A DNA stretch of 64,000 nt from Enterococcus dispar ATCC 51266 (GTDB lineage: Bacteria; Bacillota; Bacilli; Lactobacillales; Enterococcaceae), in assembly GCF_000406945.1 (NCBI RefSeq), contig NZ_KE136354.1, positions 1,874,636-1,938,635 on the forward strand, written 5' to 3'. Positions within the stretch are counted from its first letter, which is position 1; each line of letters starts with the position of its first letter. This document shows positions 24,784 through 34,551 of the stretch, in pieces. The notes under the pieces are model-generated. The model was not told where the DNA came from, searched no databases, and saw only the letters and a list, made by a program, of their open reading frames with translations. Position numbers and translations under genes: made by a program.

Positions 24784-27081
24784 CTAACTTTTTTTCTTTT
24801 TCATAAACAGAGTCACACTACTATACAAAATACAGTTGACTAGCATAAAAACAGCAAACATCGGTAAAGTAACAGCTGTTAGCCATCCAATTTCTAAAAT
24901 ATTATGAAATAGCATGGCCGCGACATAAATGCCGCCAATTGTCGTGACAATTAAAAAGAGGCGTAATGGATTAAGCGGCAAACACGCTTTAATAACAGCT
25001 AAACAGCTAATTCCTATTAGTAAATAATACATTAACGTTGTTGTTTCTAATTGCGATAAGTTCAGGTGACCAGCCAAGAATGTGATAGCTAAGACATTTA
25101 TCACCACCAACAATGCATTAGGTAATGCTGCTTTTAGTGCGGTCGGTAAAAATTTGCCAGTAACTTTTTCTTTATTGCTTTCAAAGGATAAAAAGAAAGA
25201 AGGATAGCCTTCAATTGCCAAATCAATCAAAGTAATTTGAATTGGGATAAAGGGAAATGCGCTGGCACTTAATAAACAAATAATGGATAACAAGAAAGAA
25301 TAGATTGTTTTAATAAAAAATATTCCGGAAACTTTGGTAACATTGTTAACGACACGACGACCTTCGAACAAAACTTCTGGCAATGTCGTAAAGTCTGAGT
25401 CTAATAATACCAAATTGGAAATTTGACGGGTGGCTGCATCGCCGTCCGCCATGGCAATACTGACATCTGCCTCCCGCAAAGCCAAAACATCATTGACGCC
25501 ATCGCCGGTCATCGCTACGGTGCCACCCGCTTGTTTTAACGCTTGGACCAATAGTTTCTTTTGCTGGGGCGCCACCCGGCCAAAAACGGTGTACTGCAAT
25601 GCCGCTGCTTTAACTTCTTCATCGGTTTGACAAGTTGTTAAATCAATATATTTTTCATAATGCGGCAATCCCGCCCACTTTGCAATATTGGCAACTGTAA
25701 TCGGATTATCACCGGAGATAACTTTTAATGTCACCCCTTCTTGATCCAAATAATCTAGCGTTTCTTGGGCATTGTTGCGAATAATATCTTCAATTTCAAT
25801 GACAGCAATTGGCTGACGTTCTGTTATGCTGGCTGCTGCTGTTTTGGCCACAGCAATCACCAGTACCCGCAAACCATTTTCTTGGGCGCTAAAGACCACA
25901 TCCGGAATATTATCCGATGCCAACACGCGTTCTGGTGCTCCTAAATATACTGTGCCAATCTTTTGTAAATCCATTTTGCTCCATTTGCGATCAGAAGAAA
26001 ATGGCGTGATTTCACTAGCAGTATAATCTGTAGTTTCAGGAAAATGATCTCGTAACGCCTGCATTGTCACATTACTATCAGTACTATTTCTTAAATAACT
26101 CCCAATAATAGCAGGAAGTTGAACTTTGTATATTTCATCCACACTGTGCACTTTCCATACCCGCATATTTCCTTCAGTAATTGTCCCTGTCTTATCTAGA
26201 CAAAGTGTATCCACATGAGCAAGGGTTTCAATAGCATACATGTCTTGCACTAAAATTCTTTTTTTGGCTAATTTGGTTACCCCAGTTGTGAGCGCAATGC
26301 TGATTAATAAGACGAGTCCTTTCGGCAACATACCCAAGACTGCTGCTGCTGACACCACTACGGATTCTTTCATCCCACCAGAACGCAATAAAAACGCTTC
26401 TAAAAAAAGTAAAATGCCAAAGGGAATAATGACAAAACTCGTGAATTTGGACACTTGACGAATCGCCCGAATTAATTCAGAGTTCAACGGTTTATGAGTT
26501 TTCGCTTCATTGGTTAATTTCACCGCATAGTTTTCTTTGCCGACATGAACAACTTTGGCCAAAACTTCTCCACTAACTAAAAAGCTACCCGACAACAGCG
26601 CTGCTCCAGCTTGTTTGCCAATTAAGTCTGACTCTCCAGTCAGCATGGCTTCGTTGACTTCGGCAAAACCCGAAATCACCTGCATATCAGAAGGAACTTG
26701 TTCACCAGCAGCAATTTTAACTAAATCATCCATTACCAGTTCCGTAGAATCCAGCTCTAGTTCAATACCATCGCGAATAACATGAACCTGTTTTTTATTG
26801 ACAATAGAAAGTTTTTGCACCAAATTACGGGCATGAATTTCTTGATAAATTCCGATTGTAATATTGACTAGAATAATAACCAAATAAAACATATTGCTAT
26901 AAGCTCCTACTAGGAACAAACAAATGCCAATTAACAGATTCAAGAAATTGAATAAGGTGACCAAATTATCATAAAAAATGGCCCCCGTTGATTTGGTGGC
27001 ACTTTCTTCAAAGTTATTTTGTAATCCTTGTTCTTTTCGTAACTGCACTTCAGCTAAACTTAGACCTGTTTTATTTTCCAC
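24784..27081 (-). CDS. Cation-translocating P-type ATPase (CtpE-like)
   Basis: A 765-residue ion pump. The actuator TGES, phosphorylation motif DKTGT, the hinge region MTGDGVNDVLALREADVSIAM, and about ten membrane segments are present. There is no N-terminal heavy-metal domain, and the core resembles the CtpE-like group. The fourth membrane segment reads MLPKGLVLL, in place of the PEGLP of Ca2+ pumps. The start is GTG with GGAG about 10 bases upstream. It is a single gene between terminators. The ion is not predictable with confidence; calcium is one candidate from the family. Confidence 0.88.
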   Translation of the reverse strand: MENKTGLSLAEVQLRKEQGLQNNFEESATKSTGAIFYDNLVTLFNFLNLLIGICLFLVGAYSNMFYLVIILVNITIGIYQEIHARNLVQKLSIVNKKQVHVIRDGIELELDSTELVMDDLVKIAAGEQVPSDMQVISGFAEVNEAMLTGESDLIGKQAGAALLSGSFLVSGEVLAKVVHVGKENYAVKLTNEAKTHKPLNSELIRAIRQVSKFTSFVIIPFGILLFLEAFLLRSGGMKESVVVSAAAVLGMLPKGLVLLISIALTTGVTKLAKKRILVQDMYAIETLAHVDTLCLDKTGTITEGNMRVWKVHSVDEIYKVQLPAIIGSYLRNSTDSNVTMQALRDHFPETTDYTASEITPFSSDRKWSKMDLQKIGTVYLGAPERVLASDNIPDVVFSAQENGLRVLVIAVAKTAAASITERQPIAVIEIEDIIRNNAQETLDYLDQEGVTLKVISGDNPITVANIAKWAGLPHYEKYIDLTTCQTDEEVKAAALQYTVFGRVAPQQKKLLVQALKQAGGTVAMTGDGVNDVLALREADVSIAMADGDAATRQISNLVLLDSDFTTLPEVLFEGRRVVNNVTKVSGIFFIKTIYSFLLSIICLLSASAFPFIPIQITLIDLAIEGYPSFFLSFESNKEKVTGKFLPTALKAALPNALLVVINVLAITFLAGHLNLSQLETTTLMYYLLIGISCLAVIKACLPLNPLRLFLIVTTIGGIYVAAMLFHNILEIGWLTAVTLPMFAVFMLVNCILYSSVTLFMKKKKS

Positions 27082-27246
27082 AACAGCAATTCTCCTTCAA
27101 AAATCATCTATCAAAAAAGATAACATAGGAAATTTTGATTTACTGAAGTTCCAGGAAAATTTTTGTCTGCCTTATAAAAAGTTTAAGAAAAACTAACGTT
27201 GGCTGCGTCTAATCAAAAAAGACCAAAGCCGCTATCAAGTAAAATA

Positions 27247-27305
27247 AAAAGCTGGTTTTGCACTGGCTACTTTTTTAAAAAATAGCCATACAAAACCAAC
27301 TTTTA
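27247..27305 (-). terminator. Terminator of the yhaONM operon
   Basis: A long hairpin (AAAGCTGGTTTTG...CAAAACCA.CTTT with inner TGGCTA/TAGCCA) lies 16 bases after the yhaM stop. Confidence 0.8.
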
Positions 27306-27320
27306 ATTTTTTATGCGCAA

Positions 27321-28265
27321 TTAAACATCTTTTGGCAGATAAAAACTGCGATTATCCATGCCGAAAATACGATCGGAATAATTTCCCGGTTGGGTTTGAC
27401 GCAAAGAAGTCAACATCATCTGCATTGAAGCATCTAAATTATCAATTTGATGTAAGATTTCCGCCTCCATAATTCGTGGTCGGACAGGAGAACCGTACTC
27501 CAAAAGACCGTGATGAGCCAACACCATGTGGCGCAAAACCACAATATCTTCTTCATTTTCATCAAATTTCAATGCCATACAAGCTTTGGTGATTTCTTCA
27601 TCTACTAAAACCAAATGACCGACTAAGTTTCCTACTAGTGTATATTCTGTTGACATTGGCCCTGATAGTTCAATCACTTTCCCTAAATCATGTAAAATAA
27701 CGCCTGCATATAGCAAAGAAGGGTTTAATTCTGGATATTCTTTAACGATTGCTTTGGCTAAACGCAACATGGAAACCGTGTGATATGCAAGCCCGCCAGC
27801 AAAAGCGTGGTGGTTGCGTTTGGCGGCTGGAAAATCAAAGAATTCTTTTTGGTATTTATTTAATAGAAAACGCACAATTCGATTCCAATGGGGGTTAATA
27901 ATCTCAAACAAGGTTTGATTAATTTCCTCTTCCATTTCCTCTTTTTTCAAAGGCGCTCTTTCCATATACTGGGTTGGCTCACTGGGTTCATCAGAACGCG
28001 CGAGACGCATATGGATAATTTTGACTTGCGGATTGCCATTATACAATTCACGCTTGCCTTGTAAAGCAACGACTTTTCCTGCTTCAAATTTATTAATTTC
28101 TTCTTCAGAGGCATCCCAAAATTTGCCGTCAATTGTGCCCGTGGTATCTTGGAAAGTAAATGCGATAAACTTTTTGCCATTTTTAGCTAAACGCACATCG
28201 GCATTTTTGATTAATAGAAAGGCTTGAAATTCTTCATCCACTGTTAAATCTCTTAATTTTTTCAT
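27321..28265 (-). CDS. yhaM: 3'-5' exoribonuclease YhaM
   Basis: A 314-residue nuclease. An N-terminal OB-fold (about residues 15-95) is followed by an HD domain (about 160-290) with HHAFAGGLAYHT and GVILHDLGKV, which supply the metal-binding His and Asp residues. YhaM shortens single-stranded RNA 3' ends. It is third in yhaO-yhaN-yhaM, 50 bases after yhaN. Confidence 0.93.
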   Translation of the reverse strand: MKKLRDLTVDEEFQAFLLIKNADVRLAKNGKKFIAFTFQDTTGTIDGKFWDASEEEINKFEAGKVVALQGKRELYNGNPQVKIIHMRLARSDEPSEPTQYMERAPLKKEEMEEEINQTLFEIINPHWNRIVRFLLNKYQKEFFDFPAAKRNHHAFAGGLAYHTVSMLRLAKAIVKEYPELNPSLLYAGVILHDLGKVIELSGPMSTEYTLVGNLVGHLVLVDEEITKACMALKFDENEEDIVVLRHMVLAHHGLLEYGSPVRPRIMEAEILHQIDNLDASMQMMLTSLRQTQPGNYSDRIFGMDNRSFYLPKDV

Positions 28266-28315
28266 GGCGATCTCCTTTTACTTCTTTTCTACAGTTGCTA
28301 AATTGATGCAAAACC

Positions 28316-30925
28316 TTAATTTAAGACCACAATTTTTTGTTGCAACTTCTCATAATAGCTTACCATTTCTACGTCAGAAGACAAACAAATCACTTGATAC
28401 TGTTGTGAAAATTCTTTTAACAGTACCGCCAATTGTTCTTTGCGACTACTATCATAATGCAGCCAGCCGTCGTCGATAATTAGTGGACACAAAATTCTTT
28501 CTTGTAAAGCCAAATAACCAAAACGTATCGCCATAATGACCTGATCTTTAGTACCTGTTGAAAGCTCATAAATCTTCCACGCCTTATTTTCTTTTTTGAC
28601 AGTTAATTCTCCGGCGGTAAAATCTAGCGTCGTATAATTACCAGAAGTTAAAATTTTTAGATACTCACTACTTTTTTGCAATAATTGTGGGAGTTGTTTG
28701 TCGGATAATTCTGTAGCTAAATCTCCCAGTAAAGCGGCAGTTAATTTATTTTTACTCCACTGCAAAGCCAAGTCATAGACTTTACTATTTGCTTGAGCTA
28801 ATCTTTGCCGTAATTCATCTAGTGTGCCATCGCTTTGCATCTGCTCAATTTTCAACTGCGCTTTTTGTAAACTCCGATTAAGTTGGCGATCCATGAGTTG
28901 AATTTCCTGTAAATTCTCCCGTGCGCTTGCCAATTCAGCTGCCAATTGATTTGCCGTTATTTTTTTGGGAAATAATTTCGTTAGTCTTTTGGCCAATTCT
29001 TGTTTACGAGCTAAATCTCCGGCTTTTTGATGCATTTGAGCAATCCATAACGGAATCTCGGTGGGTTGGGTAATACCAACGCTTTGCAGTAAAGTCTGGT
29101 TTGCTGTTAGCAATTCATCTAATTGCTGCTGTAATTGTTGATTTTGACGAATTATTAATGCTGCTGTCGGCTGCTCTTGTTGTAATTTCACTTCTTGCAT
29201 TTCATCGGCGAAGTTTTGCAAGATACGTAAACGCTGTACGATATCTTGTCCTTCTTGTGAGAGCCATTTTTCTAAAAAGGTGAAGCGTTGTAAAAGAGCG
29301 CCATAGGCTTGATCTAATTGGTCCAAACGTTGATCAGCCATCATCAAAGCATTATTTTTCTCCAAATAATCTTCAGCAGCCTTTTCCAATTGGACTAATG
29401 CCACTGGCAAGTCTTGGGGATTTGTGAGCGTGAATAATTGTTGTTGCATTTTAGACCAAATTTCTTCTTGTTCTTGACTTTTTTTATCGAACCAGTCTTG
29501 GTTACTATTATTTTGCGGTTGTTCTTTGCGATGGCTATCTTTTGGCACTTCTCTTTCATTTTGCTTTATGTGGTAAAAGCCAAAAATTACAGCAATAAAG
29601 CCTGCAATCCATAATCCCCAGCGCAAATTTTCCCATAAAAATCCGCCCACTAATAAAATGGCGGCTACTCCAAAACTAAACAGGGGGTTAAGAGCAAAAC
29701 TTATTTGTTTTTTGCTGCTTGGTTGCGTCTTATCATTCAATGCTTCTTGTTTACTTTGCCAAAGCGCTTCTTGCTTTGCTTGGGTGATATCTGCAGTCAA
29801 CTGTTGATAGCGTTGCGCCAATTTTTTTGTATACTGTACCTTTTGGAGTACATCTTCTCCCACGTTAAATTGATAGGTATCTTCCAGCAGCGTCACGTCT
29901 TCAATTAAACGCTGTTGTTCTTCCAATTGCTTTTGAAAATCATCGGTTAACCGGACGGCTGCCACCTGTTCTTGTAACAAACTTTTTATTTGGCTTTCAT
30001 GTTCCAAATAAAAACGATAACGATCAGTCAGTCCTTGTGTTTCATTTAAAGCAATGAGTTCTTGTTTGCCTTCTGCTAAGCGCGTATTCAATTGATTATA
30101 CTGATTGTAAAATGTTTGTAGCTTTTCTGGCTCTGGGCCTAAATCATCATCAGGATATTTTTCTTGTAAAAGTTCCCATTCCTCATATTGCGGAAAGCTA
30201 CGCTCTTTTTCTTTCATTATCAGATATTCTTGTTGGGCTTTTTGTAACTTTTCCCCCAGCTCTTGTTGGTGCTTTTCATCATTTTGTTTGCCGGCCATTA
30301 ATTCTGTAATCGCAGCTTCTTTTGTTTCTTGTTGATAAACTTGTTGCGCAATTTGTTCTTGCTCTTTTAGTGCTTTATTTAAAGCTTGCCGCTGTCCTCT
30401 AACTTTAAATATTTTTTGTTCATTATCTACATACTCTTGTTGTTTGCTAAGCAGTTGTTTACTGCCGGTAATTCCTAGTGAAATCAAAGCATCATGTAGC
30501 GTTTTTTCCTGCAAACGATCTAATTGGGACAGTTGTTCTTGTTGAAAGGTAAAAACATCTTCAAATAACTCCCGGTTTAATGGTGCAATAAGTTGATTTA
30601 AAAGATTCTCTCCACCAGTTTGTTGTCCAAAGTAAACTTTGGCTTTGCCGCGATTGACTTGTTTAAACCGTTCAATCGTCACTTCTCCATATTGAGGCAA
30701 TGTGATCACTAAACGTCCACCATAGCTCGTCCCATCCAAAGGCTCAAAGTCGCGTTTCCGTCCTCTTTTGATGGGAAAGCCAAAAAGCATTGCCAAAATG
30801 AAATGATATAATGTCGACTTGCCTGCTTCATTTTTGCCATAAAATAATTGGTTGCCGGCAGTAAAATCAATTTGCTGCTGACGATATTTACCAAAACCAG
30901 TAATCTCAGCTCTTAGAATTCGCAT
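28316..30925 (-). CDS. yhaN: SbcC-like ATPase YhaN
   Basis: An 869-residue AAA/SMC-like ATPase. Walker A (YGKNEAGKST) is near residue 40. A long coiled coil spans about residues 180-750, broken by two short hydrophobic segments near residues 410-450 (NPLFSFGVAAILLVGGFLW). The C-terminal signature STGTKDQVIMAIR and Walker B (PLIIDDGWLHYD) follow. The start at 30925 is preferred over 30940: GGGGG lies 8 bases before it, and its ATG overlaps the yhaO stop by one base. It likely acts with YhaO in DNA end processing. The membrane-like segment within the coil is notable. Confidence 0.88.
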   Translation of the reverse strand: MRILRAEITGFGKYRQQQIDFTAGNQLFYGKNEAGKSTLYHFILAMLFGFPIKRGRKRDFEPLDGTSYGGRLVITLPQYGEVTIERFKQVNRGKAKVYFGQQTGGENLLNQLIAPLNRELFEDVFTFQQEQLSQLDRLQEKTLHDALISLGITGSKQLLSKQQEYVDNEQKIFKVRGQRQALNKALKEQEQIAQQVYQQETKEAAITELMAGKQNDEKHQQELGEKLQKAQQEYLIMKEKERSFPQYEEWELLQEKYPDDDLGPEPEKLQTFYNQYNQLNTRLAEGKQELIALNETQGLTDRYRFYLEHESQIKSLLQEQVAAVRLTDDFQKQLEEQQRLIEDVTLLEDTYQFNVGEDVLQKVQYTKKLAQRYQQLTADITQAKQEALWQSKQEALNDKTQPSSKKQISFALNPLFSFGVAAILLVGGFLWENLRWGLWIAGFIAVIFGFYHIKQNEREVPKDSHRKEQPQNNSNQDWFDKKSQEQEEIWSKMQQQLFTLTNPQDLPVALVQLEKAAEDYLEKNNALMMADQRLDQLDQAYGALLQRFTFLEKWLSQEGQDIVQRLRILQNFADEMQEVKLQQEQPTAALIIRQNQQLQQQLDELLTANQTLLQSVGITQPTEIPLWIAQMHQKAGDLARKQELAKRLTKLFPKKITANQLAAELASARENLQEIQLMDRQLNRSLQKAQLKIEQMQSDGTLDELRQRLAQANSKVYDLALQWSKNKLTAALLGDLATELSDKQLPQLLQKSSEYLKILTSGNYTTLDFTAGELTVKKENKAWKIYELSTGTKDQVIMAIRFGYLALQERILCPLIIDDGWLHYDSSRKEQLAVLLKEFSQQYQVICLSSDVEMVSYYEKLQQKIVVLN

Positions 30926-32109
30926 TAATTTTGCCCCCATTCAAATTGCTGATTTAATTCGTCTGCTACTTGTTCCAAAACTTCTTGACGAAAGGCAGGA
31001 TTTTCTAGTAAGCCGGTCGTATTTTTATTGCCAGCCAGTTCTGCCAGCACTTCATTAAAAATTTCCTCATGGCTAAATTCTTGTAATAACTGAGTTTTTA
31101 AAGCCGCACTAGCAGGCAATGAAATTTTTTCCTTTACTTCTTCAAGCTTTAAAGTATGCACAAATAGACGATCGGGCCATTGCTGATTTAATAAATCTTG
31201 CAGCTGGCCGTTTGTTATCATCGCTGTAAAATTTTGTAAATGTTCCGTGTCAGCTAAAGTAACTTCTAACAATAGCGCTGTATTATGTGTTGGCGGTGTT
31301 AGCTGTTCAATTAAATAATTTACTACAGCTGCATTGTTTGCACAGTCAGCTAAAGAAATTGATTTTTTTTGCCAACGTAAAGCTGCCACCGAAATTACTT
31401 CGCAGGTCAGTTTGTTTCTAGCTAAATCGACTAAAAGTACATTGCCTAAATCATGCTCTTTTTTATTATGGCCTTGGGGTGTACCCGGATAAATTATTTC
31501 TTCACTTAATTTCGTTGGTTGATGAATATGTCCCAAAGCCCAATAATCATAATTTTTACTCTTTAACGCATTCAGGCTAAAAGGAGCAAAGTGGGCATCA
31601 TTTAGATCCCCATGATAAAGTCCAATATGATAATCCACTTCTAAATTACGAGGAGGAAATTCCGGTACCATTGTTTTTATTAAATATTGATGGCGATAGC
31701 TAAAGCCAGAAAGGGCATACTTTTCATCATTTTTAGTGGTCGCAACAATACTCTTGACTGTTTCTGTTTCAAACAAAACGACATTTTCAGGAAAAGAAAA
31801 CCAGTAGCGATTTTCTTCGTAATAGTCATGATTACCAAAAATCAAGTAAACTGGAATTTCTGCTTGCGCCAGTTGTTGAAATTGTGCCATCAATAGCTGT
31901 TGGTTTTTTAAAGATGGGTTCATTTGGTGGAATGTGTCCCCGGCGAAAATGACAAAATCTACCGCCTGATCAATCGCTGTCGTCACAATATTTTTTAAGG
32001 TTTTTTCATTGGCTTGATTTAACTTTTTTAAAAAATCTGTCGGAATCTCTTGGGTCAATCCTTCAAATGTTCGATCAAAATGTAAATCGGCGACGTGGAT
32101 AAAGCGCAT
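30925..32109 (-). CDS. yhaO: SbcD-like DNA repair phosphoesterase YhaO
   Basis: A 394-residue calcineurin-like nuclease. The metal-binding motifs are in order: ADLHFD, FAGDTFH, FGNHDYY, YHGDLND and ALGHIHQP. A C-terminal 150-residue region probably contacts YhaN. The start at 32109 lies 7 bases after GGAGGG; an upstream GTG is within that spacing. It is first of the yhaO-yhaN-yhaM operon. Confidence 0.9.
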   Translation of the reverse strand: MRFIHVADLHFDRTFEGLTQEIPTDFLKKLNQANEKTLKNIVTTAIDQAVDFVIFAGDTFHQMNPSLKNQQLLMAQFQQLAQAEIPVYLIFGNHDYYEENRYWFSFPENVVLFETETVKSIVATTKNDEKYALSGFSYRHQYLIKTMVPEFPPRNLEVDYHIGLYHGDLNDAHFAPFSLNALKSKNYDYWALGHIHQPTKLSEEIIYPGTPQGHNKKEHDLGNVLLVDLARNKLTCEVISVAALRWQKKSISLADCANNAAVVNYLIEQLTPPTHNTALLLEVTLADTEHLQNFTAMITNGQLQDLLNQQWPDRLFVHTLKLEEVKEKISLPASAALKTQLLQEFSHEEIFNEVLAELAGNKNTTGLLENPAFRQEVLEQVADELNQQFEWGQN

Positions 32110-32313
32110 AGTCACGCCCTCCTTATTTCTATATTTTCAGAGAATTGTTCAAAACTATCTCATAAGTTTTCAAATGGAATCCAGGTTCAAAACAAGCCTT
32201 TTTCATTTGCAACAAACCCGTTAGATTCCTTTATATCATAACATTTCTTGCCTAGCTCGTCACCTTAAATACGAAAATTTGTTCGCCTTTTATTACAAGA
32301 CAACTCGGAGTAA

Positions 32314-32372
32314 AAAAATAGCCAAACAATCGCCAACCCCAACATTCTGCGGATGGTGGGAAAGATTGTTTG
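32314..32372 (-). terminator. Terminator of the ROK kinase gene
   Basis: CAAACAATC and GATTGTTTG arms with an inner CC-rich/GG-rich helix, followed on the minus strand by GGCTATTTTTTTAC. Confidence 0.75.
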
Positions 32373-32382
32373 ACTGCTTGTG

Positions 32383-33249
32383 TTATTTTGTTTTTACTGC
32401 ATCTTCAGCTAATAATAAACAGCCGGTGATGCCACTTTCATTTGGTAAACCCCAACGAACAATATATTCACTTACCGGTGGTGTTTCCACATAACCTGCG
32501 ACTTGTTCTACAAAACTTTGGCGGATTTTTAACAATAAATGATCTTGATTCATCACGCCACCGCCTAAAATAATTCGTTCCGGTGCTAAAGTTAACACAT
32601 AAGCCATTAATGCCTGAGCAATATAATAAGCTTGAATTTCCCAAATCGGATGATCTTCTGGTAAATCTTGTCCTTTAATACCAGTGCGGGCTTCTAAACT
32701 AGGGCCTGCTGCTAACCCTTCTAAACAGTCTTTGTGGTAAGGACAGGTACCTTCATAATCGTCATCAGGATGACGTTTCACATGAATATGTCCCATTTCA
32801 GGGTGATTAATGCCGGAGAAAATTTTGCCATCTATGACCACACCACCGCCAATTCCAGTTCCTACAGTTAAATAAATACAGCTTTTTTTCCCTTGGGCTG
32901 CACCTTTTTTTAACTCGCCGAAAGCTGCCGCATTGACATCTGTCGTCCAAACAAAAGGAATAGCGTATTTTTCTTTCATTTGACCCAAAAAGTCAAATTC
33001 TGACCAACCCGGTTTTGGCGTAGCTAAAATATAACCATAATTGTCTTTACTTTCGTCAATTCCAATTGGCCCAAATGACCCAATTCCCATTGCACTAATA
33101 TCATATTGATCAAAAAATTCAAATGTTTTTTGTAAAGTTTCTTCAGGCGTTGTCGTGGGAACGCTGGTTTTTGCCACAATATTTTGTTTTTCATCACTGA
33201 CTGCACAAATAAATTTTGTACCCCCAGCTTCAATACCACCGTAATACAT
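32383..33249 (-). CDS. ROK family fructokinase
   Basis: A 288-residue sugar kinase. GIEAGGTKFICAV is the phosphate-binding loop, GTGIGGGVV the second glycine loop, and the ROK zinc site is seen as HMGHIHVKRH...TCPYHKDCLEG (His plus three Cys). A GPxLE-like segment (AAGPSLEAR) follows. This subgroup is ScrK-like ATP:fructose 6-kinase. The start at 33249 has GGAGG 6 bases upstream. It is divergent from a GntR/LacI-hybrid regulator; no sugar transporter is adjacent. Confidence 0.9.
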   Translation of the reverse strand: MYYGGIEAGGTKFICAVSDEKQNIVAKTSVPTTTPEETLQKTFEFFDQYDISAMGIGSFGPIGIDESKDNYGYILATPKPGWSEFDFLGQMKEKYAIPFVWTTDVNAAAFGELKKGAAQGKKSCIYLTVGTGIGGGVVIDGKIFSGINHPEMGHIHVKRHPDDDYEGTCPYHKDCLEGLAAGPSLEARTGIKGQDLPEDHPIWEIQAYYIAQALMAYVLTLAPERIILGGGVMNQDHLLLKIRQSFVEQVAGYVETPPVSEYIVRWGLPNESGITGCLLLAEDAVKTK

Positions 33250-33342
33250 ATCTTTCCTCCTTATATTTAGCACTGCTCATTTTGCTCATTTCATCAATAT
33301 TTCTTTTGGCAGCTACTCGTAGGTTATCCTTTGTTTGAAAAT

Positions 33343-33354
33343 TTGATATATCAA
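33343..33354. promoter_or_regulatory. Palindromic operator between the ROK kinase and its divergent regulator
   Basis: TTGATATATCAA is a perfect 12-base palindrome. A partial copy (ATATATCAA) lies at about 33456-33464 close to the regulator start. This fits autoregulation and kinase control by the hybrid regulator. Binding is inferred. Confidence 0.5.
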
Positions 33355-33389
33355 TTTACAATCTGATTATACTTTGATAACGCCAATAT

Positions 33390-33403
33390 GTCTACGCTTT
33401 CAT
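33390..33403. promoter_or_regulatory. Weak cre-like site in the ROK/regulator intergenic region
   Basis: TGTCTACGCTTTCA matches 12 of 14 cre positions (mismatches at 4 and 5). Location between divergent sugar genes is sensible, but the match is imperfect. Confidence 0.3.
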
Positions 33404-33492
33404 AATATTTTTTTATTATCCAGAAGCAAAAAGAATATGCTATCATGGCAATAGAATATATCAAAAATTAAATCTATCATGAGGTATCTAAA

Positions 33493-34551
33493 ATGACGCA
33501 GCCTTTGTATCAAAAAATAAAAAAGGAATTAGAGGCCAAAATTTTAGCCGGTCAACTAATGCCCGGTAGTAAATTACCCACTGAAAAAGAACTCTCCACT
33601 AATTATCGCGTCAGCCGTATTACTGCTAAGCGGGCGCTGACTGATTTAGAACAAGAAGGTTTCATTACCCGCGTCCAAGGTAGCGGTAGTTTTGTTAAGG
33701 AATTAAAAGCAAAACAAAAGCCGCGACGAATTTTACTAATTTTGCCCTTAGAAGAAAGCACTGAGTTATCTGTTGCTCCTTTAAGTGAAGGCGTGATGTC
33801 CGTTTTTCAAGCCGAAAAAATTGATGTGTTTTTAACAAATTATGATTTTTTGACAGATCGGAGTGCCGTTGTAATTATGGCTGAATTTGATGGCCTGCTG
33901 TATTATGCTCGTAATGAAGAAGCTCATCTGGATTTATTACTTTCTTTAGCAGTCCAAAACTTTCCTGTGCTTATTTTGGACAAAAAAGTTCACGACTTAC
34001 CTTTTCCTGCTGTCACAGCCGATAATGAACGAGGCGGCTATTTAGCTACCAATTATTTAATTCAATTGGGGCATCAAAAAATTGCGTATTATTTTGGCAG
34101 CAACCATCATCCTCAGTCAACGCGGCAGCGTTACTTTGGCTATTTGCATGCCCTAGCAGAAGCCAATATTGCTTTTCATAGTCACTTGGAAGATACCTAT
34201 CTAAACGCCGCTGACTTAAGTAATTATCTACATCAAAATGAGGTTACCGCCCTCGTTTGTGAAAATGACCTTTTCGCTTTAGGGGCGATCCAGCAGTTAC
34301 GGCAACAAAAATGGCAAGTTCCCGCGAATTTGGCTGTAATTGGTTTTGATGATACCCAAGCTGCCCGCTTTTTTGATCCCGCCTTAACCACTATTTTGCA
34401 AGATTTTAAAAAAATCGGGATTACAGCTGCCAATTTATTATTGAAATGGTTAAAAACAGGAATAAAACCTGCGGATAATCAAATTTCAGTCAAACTAATT
34501 AAACGCGCTTCCACCCAACCACCACCCAAAGGAGAAAGTTATGAAAAGTGA
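33493..34551 (+). CDS. GntR-type HTH / LacI-type sensor hybrid regulator
   Basis: A 352-residue protein. The N-terminal winged helix (about residues 1-70: PLYQKIKKELEAKIL, YRVSRITAKRALTDLEQEGF, GSGSFV) is joined to a periplasmic-binding-protein-like sensor (about 75-345, with GYLATNYLIQLGHQKIAYYFG and LAVIGFDDTQAARFFDPALTT). This is the AraR-type hybrid layout and suggests a sugar effector. It is divergent from the ROK kinase gene. Its 3' end overlaps the start of the GyrI-like gene by 11 bases. Confidence 0.88.
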   Translation: MTQPLYQKIKKELEAKILAGQLMPGSKLPTEKELSTNYRVSRITAKRALTDLEQEGFITRVQGSGSFVKELKAKQKPRRILLILPLEESTELSVAPLSEGVMSVFQAEKIDVFLTNYDFLTDRSAVVIMAEFDGLLYYARNEEAHLDLLLSLAVQNFPVLILDKKVHDLPFPAVTADNERGGYLATNYLIQLGHQKIAYYFGSNHHPQSTRQRYFGYLHALAEANIAFHSHLEDTYLNAADLSNYLHQNEVTALVCENDLFALGAIQQLRQQKWQVPANLAVIGFDDTQAARFFDPALTTILQDFKKIGITAANLLLKWLKTGIKPADNQISVKLIKRASTQPPPKGESYEK

